Positions 11,701 to 24,412 of a stretch of 64,000 nucleotides of DNA are shown piece after piece. Within the stretch, counting starts at the first letter, position 1. Each line of letters begins with the position of its first letter. The notes under the pieces are model-generated. The model saw nothing but the letters and a program-made list of their open reading frames with translations, had not been told where the DNA came from and did not search any database. A program made the position numbers and the translations under genes. Source of the DNA: Rotaria macrura (taxonomy: Eukaryota > Rotifera > Eurotatoria > Philodinida > Philodinidae); assembly GCA_900239685.1 (NCBI GenBank), contig OENT01000282.1:63158-127157 (forward strand), written 5' to 3'.

Positions 11701-14700
11701 ATTCGATCCATAATAGACAATCAAATGGAGTGTAGGCTTGCTATTATATTTGACAAAACTATGATCTAACAGGAGCATTGTCCTTTGAAATGATTTACCA
11801 AAGAATAGAACGCACATCATATGACATCATCGAAAAAAATAAAAAACTATATGAGTGTTCTATTTCAACCAAGAAAAAGAAGCATTATAGTCTTTCATAG
11901 AAATTAATGATAATTACCTCAAAAATATAATTCATTAAAATGATTTGAGAGATTTCATCGTTTTCATTTTAAGATTCATTAGTCATATCTACAATGGATT
12001 GCCAATCTAAAATCACTACATGTAGAATAAAGTGACAATGGAAATGAAAAGTATTTTTGCCAACCAGTTAACGAGATGGTCGCAATAAGATATTTTTTTT
12101 CCTTCATTGTCTCAAAATCGATGGATATTATAATCCTTGAATTATATTTGATCAATGCTAAATAAAAGTCGATGTGTTAATTTTTCTCTATTCTATCTTG
12201 CACAAAAAGCATTAAATCAATGTTGAAAATATGAATAATTACAATGGTGATTTTCAATGCAACATCCATTATTTTATTGTACCCTTTCTATTGTGATTTT
12301 CTTCTTTATGACATGTCAATTATGATTCAAGAGAAATTGCGATCATTATGCATTTTTTTTTCTTGGTAAGAAGCTACTGAGTCGATCAAATATAGTGATA
12401 CACTCTGCTAAGTGAGGCGAGGAGAAAAAAATGCAACTACCTAATGTTTAAATCGTTGAAAATCAATCGGCTTTTTGGTCTATTATAATCATTATGTATA
12501 ATCGTGGATTCGATTGAATCGCTAGCTTTTTCTTGTGGTTTATATAAAAATGAATGTGTTAGTATTTTGAAAACAAAAGTTATGATAATTTACCATTGTC
12601 TTAACTACTGAGACAGATTGTGTGTCGCTTCATTCGAATAACATATTAAATGGCATTGCTTATATATGTGAACTTGAGATATCTTTTCGCTTTAAGTTAT
12701 CGAAAAAAATCCCCTAAAAACTGAAGATGGTTCAGAAAATAGTCATTTCCTTTTGAAATTCAAAAATTATTACGTCATGTCAGTGTCTGCATAGGCGCTG
12801 TTGATTGATCGAAACTTGAATATTTATATCCATATGTATACAAGGTTGATAGATGGCGCATGTTCACAAATTATTGAAGTGCATAAAAACCCCGATGAAT
12901 TTATACAAACGGAGTAAAGTGTACACGCAACGATTTGTTCGTCAGTCTTGACTTGTGAGCTTGACTATCATATACTTTTTTTCAACGTATATAGACGATA
13001 CACAATGTACTAAACCTATCGTTATTTACACATTGTGCAACATTCTTAAGATGAACAAACGTTTTTCCCGATAGGTTTAAAATGTGACTAGAAAGAATCT
13101 GTCCTTCAGTTTACTATTGCTATATTACAAGCATATTCTATGGTAAATCTGAACAATATACAAATGGATCTGAAAAAAACGGGTGACGTTTAAATTTCGC
13201 TTTCAATCTAATCTACACAATGGATGTTTATGCTCGATTGTTCTATCGTAAATAATGTTGCTGTATTATAATTGATTAGTGCATTGATGTTGAATTTGAA
13301 ATGGGAATTCGCTTTTTTCTGAACTGACTAATACGATACATAAATGAAAGAAAAAATTCTATAAGTAGGTTTCTACAAATCTATTGTTAGTACATATATG
13401 TATAATTCTTTAAATTAAGCTAGAAATCTATTTTCTAACTTATCTAGCAGCTAAAAGGTAAACAAGAAAAAAAAGTATTGTTCTTCAACGAGAGTATACA
13501 TCATGGAAATATTTCATGAACTATGTTGGAGAGTACGTTCAACTTTCGATGAGAAAAAAAAGAAAATGATCGTCGCCTGGAATTTGAATGCATAGGGAAA
13601 TTAATATGAAAAATTAATGATCTGTAAGTTCGGAGATGGTAAACACATATTTTTAACAGTCTATCCTAGCTAGTAGCAATGGTTTCCTCTATATATACTA
13701 GCAGATAAATACAAAGAATACAGAACATTTTTTTTATGTCAAGCATATAACATAAAGTTCATATGGCAAAAAAGGAATTGTTGATTATAACACAGCTGTT
13801 GCTCGGTGATAAACATATAGATGTACGGGTCAATGAATTTACAGCGTTGGAACTTTAAACAAAAAGAATAATCAACATAGTAGGCGTCCAAAATAGGAGC
13901 AATTAGTAAGAAGAAACATATGCATTCATATTTCCAAATCATGTATTGAACAAATAACAGTCCCTGAGTACAAAAACGAGCCCGTATATACACAACAGAA
14001 ATTGTGAGTCATTACATCGATGTGAAACGTGATCATCAAAAAGATTTGTACGACAGCGATATAAAGAATATTTGAGTTATTAAAATTACTAGTAGAATTT
14101 TCGACTCATCGATCTGCTGCTCATGACATGAGAGATAATTATTTTATGATTTCTATTTTAATGTAGCGTAAATAGTCATCACATATTTAGCATTGTTAAT
14201 ATTTTGGTTTGATCGAATTGTAGTCGTCAATAATTTCTTTTTCTTTCGTCAGTCCTAATGAATCAGGTTTATTTCAAATAGTATTTAATACTTTGCGTCG
14301 CTCATGAACAAACAAACACATAGTTTTGTTCATTGACAGAAACCATTCACATAGGTTCGATATACTATAACTACACTTATATTTTCAACTTGCTTCAAGA
14401 GTCATATACAGTACCACGAAAGATTTCCAATTATTTCTTACAAAACTTACAACTTAGCCAAACAAATTTAAAGTTGTCAGATGACGTCAATAATTTTCTT
14501 TTCAGCTATTATTTATTAATGATATTCAAATAAAGAAATAAATTGATTTTGAAACTTCGTCACCATGACATGGTCAGAATATATTCACAATAAACAAATG
14601 TTGTTCAGCAAAGTATAAGCTTTTATGTAATGAATCCATATTTATTTACGTCATTCATTTCAAAATAGTTTTATTTTCACAGATTAAATAAATAATTCAG

Positions 14701-15591
14701 AACATGAAATATTTTACATGTGAGTTGAATAATGTTCAAAGTTTCAAAACTACTATTATTGCTCGATTTGCTATAGAGAACAAATTTCCTTTCTTCGGTA
14801 TACACTTATTTCTGTGTGGTATCTTTCTTTTCGGCGACAAAATAAATAGATTTTGATTCACTTTGATAGTGGAGAGGAATCTTCATTCAAGTAACATAGC
14901 CTCTACTTCAACCAAATGTTTATCTTTCAACTAACTAAACTCTAAAAGACTCAATAATATATCTTTCATGTGTCGTGTCTTAATGGAATGTGTAAAATTG
15001 GTCATTCATTAATACGTGAAATATCTAGTAGTGACAGCTCAAACGACTGAGATAAAGACACATAATTTTTCTATGTTAGACATGTCATGTATCAATGCAT
15101 GACCAATTTTTAGATATTCCCGAGGAATAAATTTTTGATGGTTGCACAATGATTCGCAACATAGTGCCCTAGCTATTTTGAATGTAGTCTTTTCTGATGA
15201 TCATATTCTGTCTGCATAGATTCGATTCATCATTAAAGAAAAAGCGATTGATACAATTGTATATACGACAAGAAAAACGATTTCATATCCGATGTTGTTG
15301 AAAAGAACATGTTAAAAATCAAATCAAGACAGACAAGCATCTTTTTTCTTCGTACCATACGTCTGAATGAATTAACAAGACAATAATATTATCCAATAAT
15401 CGAAAATGAAATCCGAATGAGTTATAAATTAGAATAATTGTCTTATTCTCAATAGACAAATAATATATTTTAAGCTTTTTTTTCCTTGACAAAAAAATAA
15501 GCGTTAGACAAAATTTCTCATGTTATACGTATGCAATAAAAACAGAAAGAAAAGATACTTGACAATAAAAACGAATGAAAATGAAATCACT
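8736..15591. promoter_or_regulatory. 7 kb upstream of the BCL11-like gene: non-coding, probable 5' UTR and regulatory DNA
   Basis: I find no coding exon chain on either strand. The stretch 8760-11650 differs from the rest: somewhat higher GC, long CT/GA-rich tracts, short CA, TA and CG runs (for example at 9150-9170, 9838-9850 and 10163-10175), and several dense, low-complexity open frames on both strands. Such frames are typical of purine/pyrimidine-rich DNA and not of genes. An acceptor just before the ATG at 8735 implies at least one upstream 5' UTR exon here. From 11650 to 15591 it is plain AT-rich sequence. The regulatory role is inference from position and composition. Confidence 0.4.
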
Positions 15592-17385
15592 TTAAACTGC
15601 TGTTGCTCGTGGTTCAAATAATGTCGAAGCACGGGGTTTCGTTTGTTTAGAATAACGATCAGTTAATGTACCATTAGTTGGTAAATGTGACATAGATGCA
15701 TGTAAAGAACGCAGTGTGACTGTGCCTGATAATGGACGTTCTTGATTGCAACCACTGCCTATATGATTTATGTGCTCGAAATTGACTGGTCCCGATATAG
15801 AGGATTTTTTAACTGTTCGAATTCTTGATAAACTACGAGAACGACGTAAATCACAATTTTCTTGTTCTTTATCGTGTTTGTTTGATAACGTTCTTAAACG
15901 TGAATACCGACGTGGAATTTCTTTATTATTATTATTATTAGTCGTAATGTTAATAATGTGATTTGAAGTTTTTGTTCGTTGCTGTTGCTTTTGTTGTTGA
16001 TATTCTATGGTATTTTCAGCTGTTAACAATGATTGATTGACGAAATTCATCCGTCTTTCATACTCTAATATTTCATAATAATGTCGAAAAAATAATCGAC
16101 ATGCATCATTCGATTCAAATTGTAATACAACAAGTAAATTTGATTCTGGCAACCAACATGTTATGTAATTATCCTTGAGTAAGTGTAGTTCAGCATGATC
16201 CGAAACTATATTTGACCATATAGCAAAGCAACTTTCATGTTGAGCAAGTAATAATCTAACTTCTCGTGCTCGTTTTAAATTGGCTCCCTGAAAATAAGTA
16301 TAGAAAAGAAATCACTGAATAATGTAGGCAAATGTCAATAAGACATGAATACGAACGGTATTATATATCCAAACAGGAACACCACGTTGTTGACATGACC
16401 AATTTTCGAAATTAACTAATTGCCGCGTTGTTGTTGTGTGAAGACGAGCTATTGAATAAGCTGATTTCACTATTGTACCAACACTTCCATAGAACATTTC
16501 AAGACGTTTAACATCAACATTGATTTTGTCATCAAGTGCTTTTTGTTCATGTTCATATGATGATGATAATGATGATGACGATGTCGCTGTTGTTGGTGTT
16601 GTTGTTGCTGTCGTGGTCATGTTCGTCGTTGTTGATGATAATATTTCATTAAAACCAACACTAGATGATGTTGTCGATGCGGTTCTTGAAGTACGACGAG
16701 ATGACAAACATTTGTTATTGATATTATTATTATTATTATTATTATTTATTGATGAATGTCGTCGTGGTACTATGGGTGGATGGCCATATATATGATGATA
16801 TGATGAAGTTGGACGAGATCGATAGACAACAGAGGATGTGTCAAGTGTTTTAGAAGATAAATTCGGAGATGCTAGGGGATGATATGAATGTGTTAAAGTT
16901 TGATCATAAGAACCCATCATTATCTCTGGAATTTTACTTTCAATAATATTATTGTTTAATTGAGTATGAGAACGTTGATGAATCATTGGTTTAACAATAC
17001 CAACGATAGCTTTGGATTCTGAACGTTGTCGAAAATCATTTGCTTGTAAATTTGATTGATTTGCCGATGTTGAATTCCGATAAAGTGTTGATTTCGGACG
17101 TTGGTAATTATATAAATGAGACGATGATGATGGTGGCGTTGGTGGTGGATGCATGGAGGATGATGACGATGGATTATAATTAACATAGTTTGGTATGAGC
17201 ACATGTTTAACTCGTTGTGGTTGAGAGAAATAGGAAGCTGTGGAGAGTGTTGGCGTATCTTGTGATAATGATTGACTAATAGTTGTCCCAGTAGTTGGTA
17301 TGTCTAGTGACCAATGGTTGTGTTGCACGCGACATGGATGTGATGATACATTAGTGTACGAAGACACGCGAGAATTATCATACAT
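15592..17385 (-). CDS. Unrecognised protein with a PH/PTB/WH1-like domain
   Basis: A 574-aa protein from two exons (16357-17385, 15592-16287; 69-nt intron, phase 0). Residues 1-~280 are low complexity: Ser, Thr, Asn and Pro rich, with a poly-Asn run and short HPPPTPPSSSSH-like proline stretches. A globular segment at ~285-410 begins KRLEMFYGSVGTIVKSAYSI, then GVPVWIYNT across the splice site, VRLLLAQHESCFAIW, and ends with LLVVLQFESNDACRLFFRHY. A run of predicted strands closed by an amphipathic helix is how PH-superfold domains (PH, PTB, EVH1) end. The tail is basic, with RRSRSLSRIR-type Ser/Arg patches and no TM or signal peptide. I cannot name a family. A cytoplasmic adaptor is the simplest guess. 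The ATG at 17385 is the first in the open exon; an acceptor-like CAG lies just upstream. Confidence 0.75.
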
Positions 17386-18803
17386 TGTTCACCTGCTATC
17401 ACGATCAATTCATTGTTACAGTGAATACTATTTCTCGTGAGAATGGTCGATTTACATGAAAATTAACTAGAATACAAAAGAAAGCGAAATAATAGAATGA
17501 AATGTGTTAGAATTGTACTATTATTGAATGGCTTCGCTCTACTGTAAATTGAATGATGATAAGACAAACATAGCGTCATCATAGTAGTCAATAAAAGAGA
17601 AAAGCTTCCTTGAAAATGCATCTTACAATGTGTATTTGTGTATATGTGAGTGATAGATTAGACGAAAGGCAAGTATTGATGTACTTTGCATGGAAGCGCA
17701 CATGTGTAACATGTCATTAAACGCAAAATATGTTTATAGCACCACCATCACGAATAGCACACAATATATTACATACGTTCAATATACGTGTCATATAAAA
17801 GAATAGAACTAGAGAAAAAAAGAAAAACGATAGGACAAAAACGAATTAATAATTCTTCAATGTGACAGATTCGATAATCGTTTTTACTTCAATAACTTTA
17901 TAAATGAACAATAACTATTCATGCATGCACTATTTAACACTAGTAGATCTATTGTATTTTTTTCTTGTGTCTCTGAACAAACGTAAAAAATTCGTACCTC
18001 GCACAATGTGTTTTCTCAGAGTACGTTATGGAGATGGTACTGATGCCATCCTTCGCTCTCACTCATTTTTTCTCTCCCTCTCTCGTTCTTCCTCATCGTC
18101 TCTATCTGTCAATTTTTTAATGATGCACTACAAACACACAGACACACACACACATATATATACACATACATAAATAGAAGGCAAAAATTGAGATGTCTGT
18201 TCATTCAATCAAACTGTGACAGGATATCTGAGCTTTTTATTTTCTGTCTCTGTCTCTCTCTGTCGCGAGCACGCGTTCACTCATCACAATGCTTCGATCG
18301 TTTTGACTGATTGATTTTACTTATTTTAATACAGTTGAATTACGCAAAAAAAATGACAAATAGAAAAAAAGATTTCTGTATGAATGATGTAAACTGGATT
18401 GGTCAAATTAAGAAAGAAAAGAAGCTCCTAGATAGTGATAAAGAAAGCAAATGATGTAAATAAGAGACAAAGAGACTGCGGGTTCACTCAACATATGTGA
18501 AGTAGATAGAAAATAACTACTCAGTTGGAAGACAACAAAACGAACATCATTATTTTGTTTAAAGATTCTGTTGTCAATCTTGCAAGTGGATGATGTAATT
18601 TTACAAGCATAACAAGCCACAAAAAGAACCTAGTCCAATTGTCTTCAACTCATCTCAATCAACCTTGACATGTTAGCAGTAAAATATTAGTCAGAGAACT
18701 TTTATGTACGTCACTAATCAACCCATCGTCATAGAATATCACTTCATAACCTTGCTTCCATAGAATATGGGAAGAATCAAAAAAGACTCAAACGATTTAT
18801 ACG

Positions 18804-18882
<79 letters not shown>

Positions 18883-21800
18883 GTATTATATAGGCTGGAT
18901 CGTATGCCGTGACCTCTCTTTTCATATGCATTTGTTTGTCGTTATTGATGCCGCTGAAGGACTTTAAGAATAGTCTGTCTGATTAACTGTTACCATCGTC
19001 TTTTTTCTTTACCTGAATAAATATTGTGTATTTGATTTGCCAACAGAGTTATTCAACACGAACATACAATGAGACTATTGTATTGGTTACTTACCTATAT
19101 TATCGCATTCGTAAAATTCAGTAAAATCAGTAGTGACAAGGTTGGCAATGATTTACTAAAATTAATTTATGTAATTATATCTCGTTTGATGTTTAATATA
19201 CATTCACATTGGAATCATGTGTAAGTGTATCCATAGGAGAAAGAAAGAGGTCACGTACATGATCAATCAGTACTATAATACATGTGAAGAGAAAGAGAGA
19301 GAGAGAGAGAGAGTTACAAAGAAGAAAAAAATTCTCTTGTGCTTCTCAATGGTACCAAACGAGAGAAGAAAAAAAATGATGATTGCTGATGTCGAAAAAG
19401 GAAAAAGATTTATTCAATCAAGCATTGTTAAGACATTCTTGTGTATAGCTATTTATGATGTTTTCTATTGTTGTACCAGGTTGTTATTCGTCAAACAGTT
19501 ATACAGTTATCAATGCTCAACGGTTACCTCTTCGTTCTTTCTGTCGATGATAGATAATCATAGTAATAATCCAAGATTAGTTTTACATTCCTTCATTCAC
19601 CAACATATGCATAATAATAGTCAACATGTAGTAACATATCGAGAAAGTTACCATGAAAAGTCATAATATTAACTAAGCGAAAAATAATCAATGGAAATTA
19701 TCGTCGTCATTGTCATCAGAAAAAGAGAAAAAAAAAGAGAGGAGAAAGTAATGTTATCATTCGGATTGTGTGCACGACGAGATATCGATCGTCCTATAGG
19801 CAGGCAACAACAGTAGCCAATCGAGTAACATAATCAAGTTGTTCGGATCGATTCCGACAACAATGCAATTAGCACTCGTTCAACATTAACATTAACAATG
19901 AACATGTGCAAGAAACAGTGTTCTAAATTCAAGAGATATGATTGTCTATTGGATCTTGAATCGAATTTGACATCGATTGTGAAGCAATTTTTATTTTTCA
20001 AAATATTCACTTCCATTCATAGAAGGAATATATATATATATAACGCTTAATCATACTTCGGTAACGAAAATCTCATGTACATATGACTAGTCGAATGTAT
20101 GATATAAGAGCATTAAATTAAGAAAAAAACACAAGCTGTCATCTTGTGTAATATTACAGGAAGCCTATTAGCAAATGGTCAATGTTGATAAGTAGAGGAT
20201 TTTGAATAAGGAAATTAAGAAAAAAATGTAAAGAGAAATGTGTCTCCATGGAAAATATCTTCTTGCTATGCATACATAAATGTCATAGTTCGATATTTCT
20301 TCTATTCTAACAGTCTGTTATTATAGTGATCATTATATTCTCACATCTGTCGGAAAAGACTATGTATGCACAAGACAACAATCAATTGAGAAAGGGAAAG
20401 AGACAGAGACAGAGAGAGAAAAAAGTATACGCATAGAAAATTTCTTTGAATGAAGCCGACAGTTCCCATTATATGCGGCTTTCTTTTCTAGATCTATTAT
20501 TCGCCGATACAGAACAAATGATTCGTAGTATTATTATTAAATGTATACAAAAAAAAAGTGTTCATTAACGTTCGACTTATAAACTTTTTTGCTACAATAT
20601 AATGAATCAATCAAATACGTATAAACAACATATTGATCAAGATGAAAAACCTAGAATTTCTCATTAAATAATCATTAATTAAATATTCATAATATTTTGT
20701 CGAATACCTTTTTCATCTAGTTTATATAAAAAAAATTATACTCAGCATGTGAAATCTTTCATGACTAATTCAAGACAGTTTTGATTTTTTGTAAACATTG
20801 AATACAATCATCTGGACAATTAATCCGATGATACTATAAACAACGATTGAAAATTATTTGAAAACGTGATAAATGACGAAAAGATCATATTGGATGATAG
20901 CAAAAAACAAACTATTCTTTTCTTTTAGCCGAAATAATATAAACAGAAGAAAAAGCTGATATTACATCATGGATAGAGATTGAAAATAAACGAGCAAAAC
21001 CAAAATACAGTAATGTTTGATGCTCTACTTCTTTTTCTCTCAGGCAATAAATGTTTTCTGTACTAACTATACTTCTTATGTAGCATCCATTTTCCGCAAT
21101 ATCCTGATGGATATTCAGATGTAAATTACAGCAGATGATTGTTATTGGAGACCGAGACGATATTGAGCAACTCAGTTTTTTTTTAAAAACGATTTTCATT
21201 TTCATATATCTCTGTTGATTGTCATATCGTGCTGAAATAAATTAATATATAAGTATATATATGTATAGACGAACATAATCGATGTTCACATAAGACAGTA
21301 CATAGGCACTAGACATGATTCAATCGGTATATCATAGACGAATAATGAAACAGAAAGAAAACAAGCAACTGGCACCAGAGGTGACGATTAAGTTACATGA
21401 TTGTCGAGACGCTAGCTTGAGATTCTCGTTGAGTTGTTTTTCTAAGTTAAGCTCTTGTGTAATCGTCAACTTATCACAGCATGCTCAGCATGTTGATTAT
21501 CTATCAGTTTATTTTTCTATCCAAGTAGCGAAGAAATCTTCTGTAGATTTTCTTTGAGAACATGTCGTACTTTATCTATAGATCTTTAATATCTAATTCT
21601 CGCACGTGGAAAATATTGTTTGTGACGATTGTTTGTTTTTGTTATTTCATTACGAAACTTTTTGAGTAGAATTACATGTCTAGATTTTAAAATCATATAA
21701 TTATTTGTTCAAATATGACATCATAGATTTCAACAATCATATCTTTAAGAGTCATATTTCATACAGTTTTCTACTACGAATACAACGATCGATTGAGTCT

Positions 21801-23400
21801 CAGTAGATTTTCATCAGAATTGACTACGATGAATACTGTGCTGTGTGAGTATTACATATTGTTCTTCTTCTTGCCAGTTGCCTTATGATTATATTGAAAC
21901 ATAATGTCGAACTTAGTGTAATATCAAATAATAATTGCTTTTCTTAAGACTAAATGCATTTCTTAACTTTATCCGCGATGATTAAAATAATTGCCAATGG
22001 GCACTATCTTCATGTTATTAGAGAATGTATATGTAATCTGAAGTCATGCCTATTATAATACTGTAAGGTCACTTTTATATAGTCAAATGAAAGATTTATT
22101 CTCGATAGAGAATATCGTAAATGATAGATCTGTCGCTTAGTGTCATAGAAAACCTCAACAACTATAGTGCTGTCGATGGAGTGTTGACAGAAAAAAAAAT
22201 GTCGAATAAAACTATGCGCAATCATATACAGAAAGTAGCAAGTTGATAGAATAATCATTTTTGATAGAAGATTTGTTCGCAACACTATGAGACTGGAAGA
22301 GAAAAGAAAACTGAGAATGATATTTAAATGCATAGTATTGTTTTGGATCAATGATTAATTAAGCAAATTCAATCTCAGTCCTATAAATAAGTTGAACAAC
22401 GATGAACTTCATATTGTATTTATTTTCTGATCATCGAATAAGCATTGTTGAACAAACAATATTAGAAACAAAGACACTGAACTATTATGTTTTATGTATT
22501 ATTAAATATAATTATTCAATTTTTTTATGCATTCTTGAACACAGATTATATTTTTGAATGTAATATTTTCTAGTAGAGTAAGTGACAAAGTAATGTTATT
22601 TTACTATTTAGATAGAAGCATGTTTTCTTTTTCCCACATGGAAACCTACTTTCGAATAAAATGAGATATTGATTACTTTCGGGCGACTTTGTCATTGATA
22701 AACTATGGATAATTCATTTTACATACGTCAGTTTGATGATAAATATTTATTGAAAACTGTCATCTATGGACAGGAATAACGTTTATACAATTATTCTTTC
22801 ATAAACGAAATTCTAATTCTAGTTGGCTGAGAGTAATCATTTAACAAAATTAAATGATAGCAAGAAGAAAGCTACTGATAAATAATTCACTCTTATCCTC
22901 ATTTTTATTAATAGATATATTCTATTATTATGTTTTTTAAATACAACACTTTGTTAACATTCATATTACTAATTTTGAAATCAACTATGTATGAATTGTT
23001 TCATAATACGTATGATTTCCATGTGTAATACTATTAGTTTTGACATTAGTTTTTTACTGTTTTGAGTTTCGTATCTGCCGAAGAAATTGTAGCATTAGTA
23101 GTGTTCTGTCTTTTTTCTTGTTAATTAACATAATAATATTCATCAATCCAGATGATCAAAACAAAAAGAAAAGAAAGAAAGCAAAAGTATAATAAATTTA
23201 TTCAGAAGTATTCATGTCATCATAGTCAATAAATAAAAAGACCTTATTGAACAGATTATAAGTTTGATCTCATGAATATATATATTTATGTATATGTGTA
23301 TATATATATATGTGTGTGTGTGTATGCGTATATAAATATATGTAGTGATAGTTTTGAATGATTTATTGCTAATTAAATTAAATCAAAGTTAGGATTAAAA
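17386..23400. other. 6 kb without a supported gene
   Basis: The part near 17400-18300 should hold the promoter of the PH-like gene; it has CT-rich tracts and a (CA)/(TA) run at 18130-18170. Further on are a large compound microsatellite (18804-18886), GA runs near 19293-19313 and 20398-20422, and AT-rich filler. Short open frames on both strands show no family signal or splice continuity. A minus-strand AATAAA at 23197-23202 could serve the claudin-like gene, whose stop lies about 200 nt away. Confidence 0.5.
18804..18886. repeat. Compound microsatellite (CA)n(TA)n(GTAT)n
   Basis: About 22 nt of CA, then about 44 nt of AT, then four GTAT units, with no interruption. It is the longest simple repeat in the window. 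Confidence 0.95.
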
Positions 23401-24412
23401 TCATCGGCCAAGATTAACAGGCTGATTAGCTATAGCTTCCTCTTCAGTGGCTTCATCGAATGTACCTTTTCGTTTTCTACTACATGCAAAAAAGACAAAG
23501 GACGAGACGAGCCATTGAATAAAAATGATCCAAGCAATTATGAAGCAAACTCCATAGGAATATTTTGTACCCGGTGGATAAATATAATGTAAATTGGTAT
23601 TTGAATGTCGATATATCGTAATTAATACTTCAATACAAACAATAAGTGATGCAGCTAGAAATGAATAAGAAAACGAAATAATTCTTATTCAAAAGAACAA
23701 AAGGCACTAAATTTCATTGAATCATCAATCATTATTACCGGTTAGAATATAAATCATGCCTGTTAATCGTTTATAGGTATATCGATAGTCACGAATACTA
23801 TACAGGCCGCAAATAAATGTTATGACTACAAGAATCATATGAATAATACTAAATGAAAGCATTGTACGAATCATTCCTATAATTAAATATGAGCCAACAA
23901 TAGCTACGTTTAAAATAATAATTAAAATGATTATCATACCAACAAGCGTTTGTTCAGCTGGTACAGATGCATTTTGAACTTGATTTTGATGATAGTCACA
24001 TTTTCTTTCTACGTAAAATAGAATAATAGATACAGAATTTATTCTCTAAACTTCTTTCTTCTTCTACTTTCAGTTGATATAGTATACTACAGCATTTCAA
24101 AAGTCTTCGAGCATTAGTATTTTTAATAATTTATCTAAGATTCAATTTCAACTTACCATACGTAGAATTCAGTTTCGATACACCAACAAGGCACTCCCAG
24201 ATGACACCATAGGTTGATTGAAAGAGATACATATTTTGTCGTGCAACAAAAAAGTTCGCTGGATAGGTGATAACTATCCAGCGACTTGATGTAAGTGTTA
24301 TTAAGAAGATAATAAGCGAAATAGCAGTAAGAGCAACTGTTAAACGTAGAATTTGTGTTTTCCGTTCAAGAGGTGTTTTCTTAGTTGCAGTGTTTTCTGT
24401 CGTCGTTCTCAT
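23401..24412 (-). CDS. Claudin/PMP22-superfamily tetraspan membrane protein
   Basis: A 259-aa four-TM protein. Exons: 24157-24412, 23739-24008, 23401-23654, all joined in phase 1. TM1 is at ~23-42 (VALTAISLIIFLITLTSSRW). The first extracellular loop has the claudin-type W...GxxW-x-C...C pattern: SSRW, then GVIWEC, then KC after the first junction. TM2 (LVGMIIILIIILNVAIVG), TM3 (FSIIHMILVVITFICGLYSI) and TM4 (YSYGVCFIIAWIIFIQWLVS) follow. The cytoplasmic tail CSRKRKGTFDEATEEEA has no PDZ-binding end. The YSYG-x-AW motif at TM4 is shared by claudins, PMP22/EMP and calcium-channel gamma subunits. The sequence does not say which branch this is, so junction protein or channel auxiliary subunit are both open. 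The ATG at 24412 leaves a 22-residue polar cytoplasmic N-terminus, as expected for the family. Confidence 0.85.

Noticed and set aside
19217..19666. 149-codon open frame on the + strand
   Set aside because: Runs through a GA microsatellite and low-complexity sequence with no family features.
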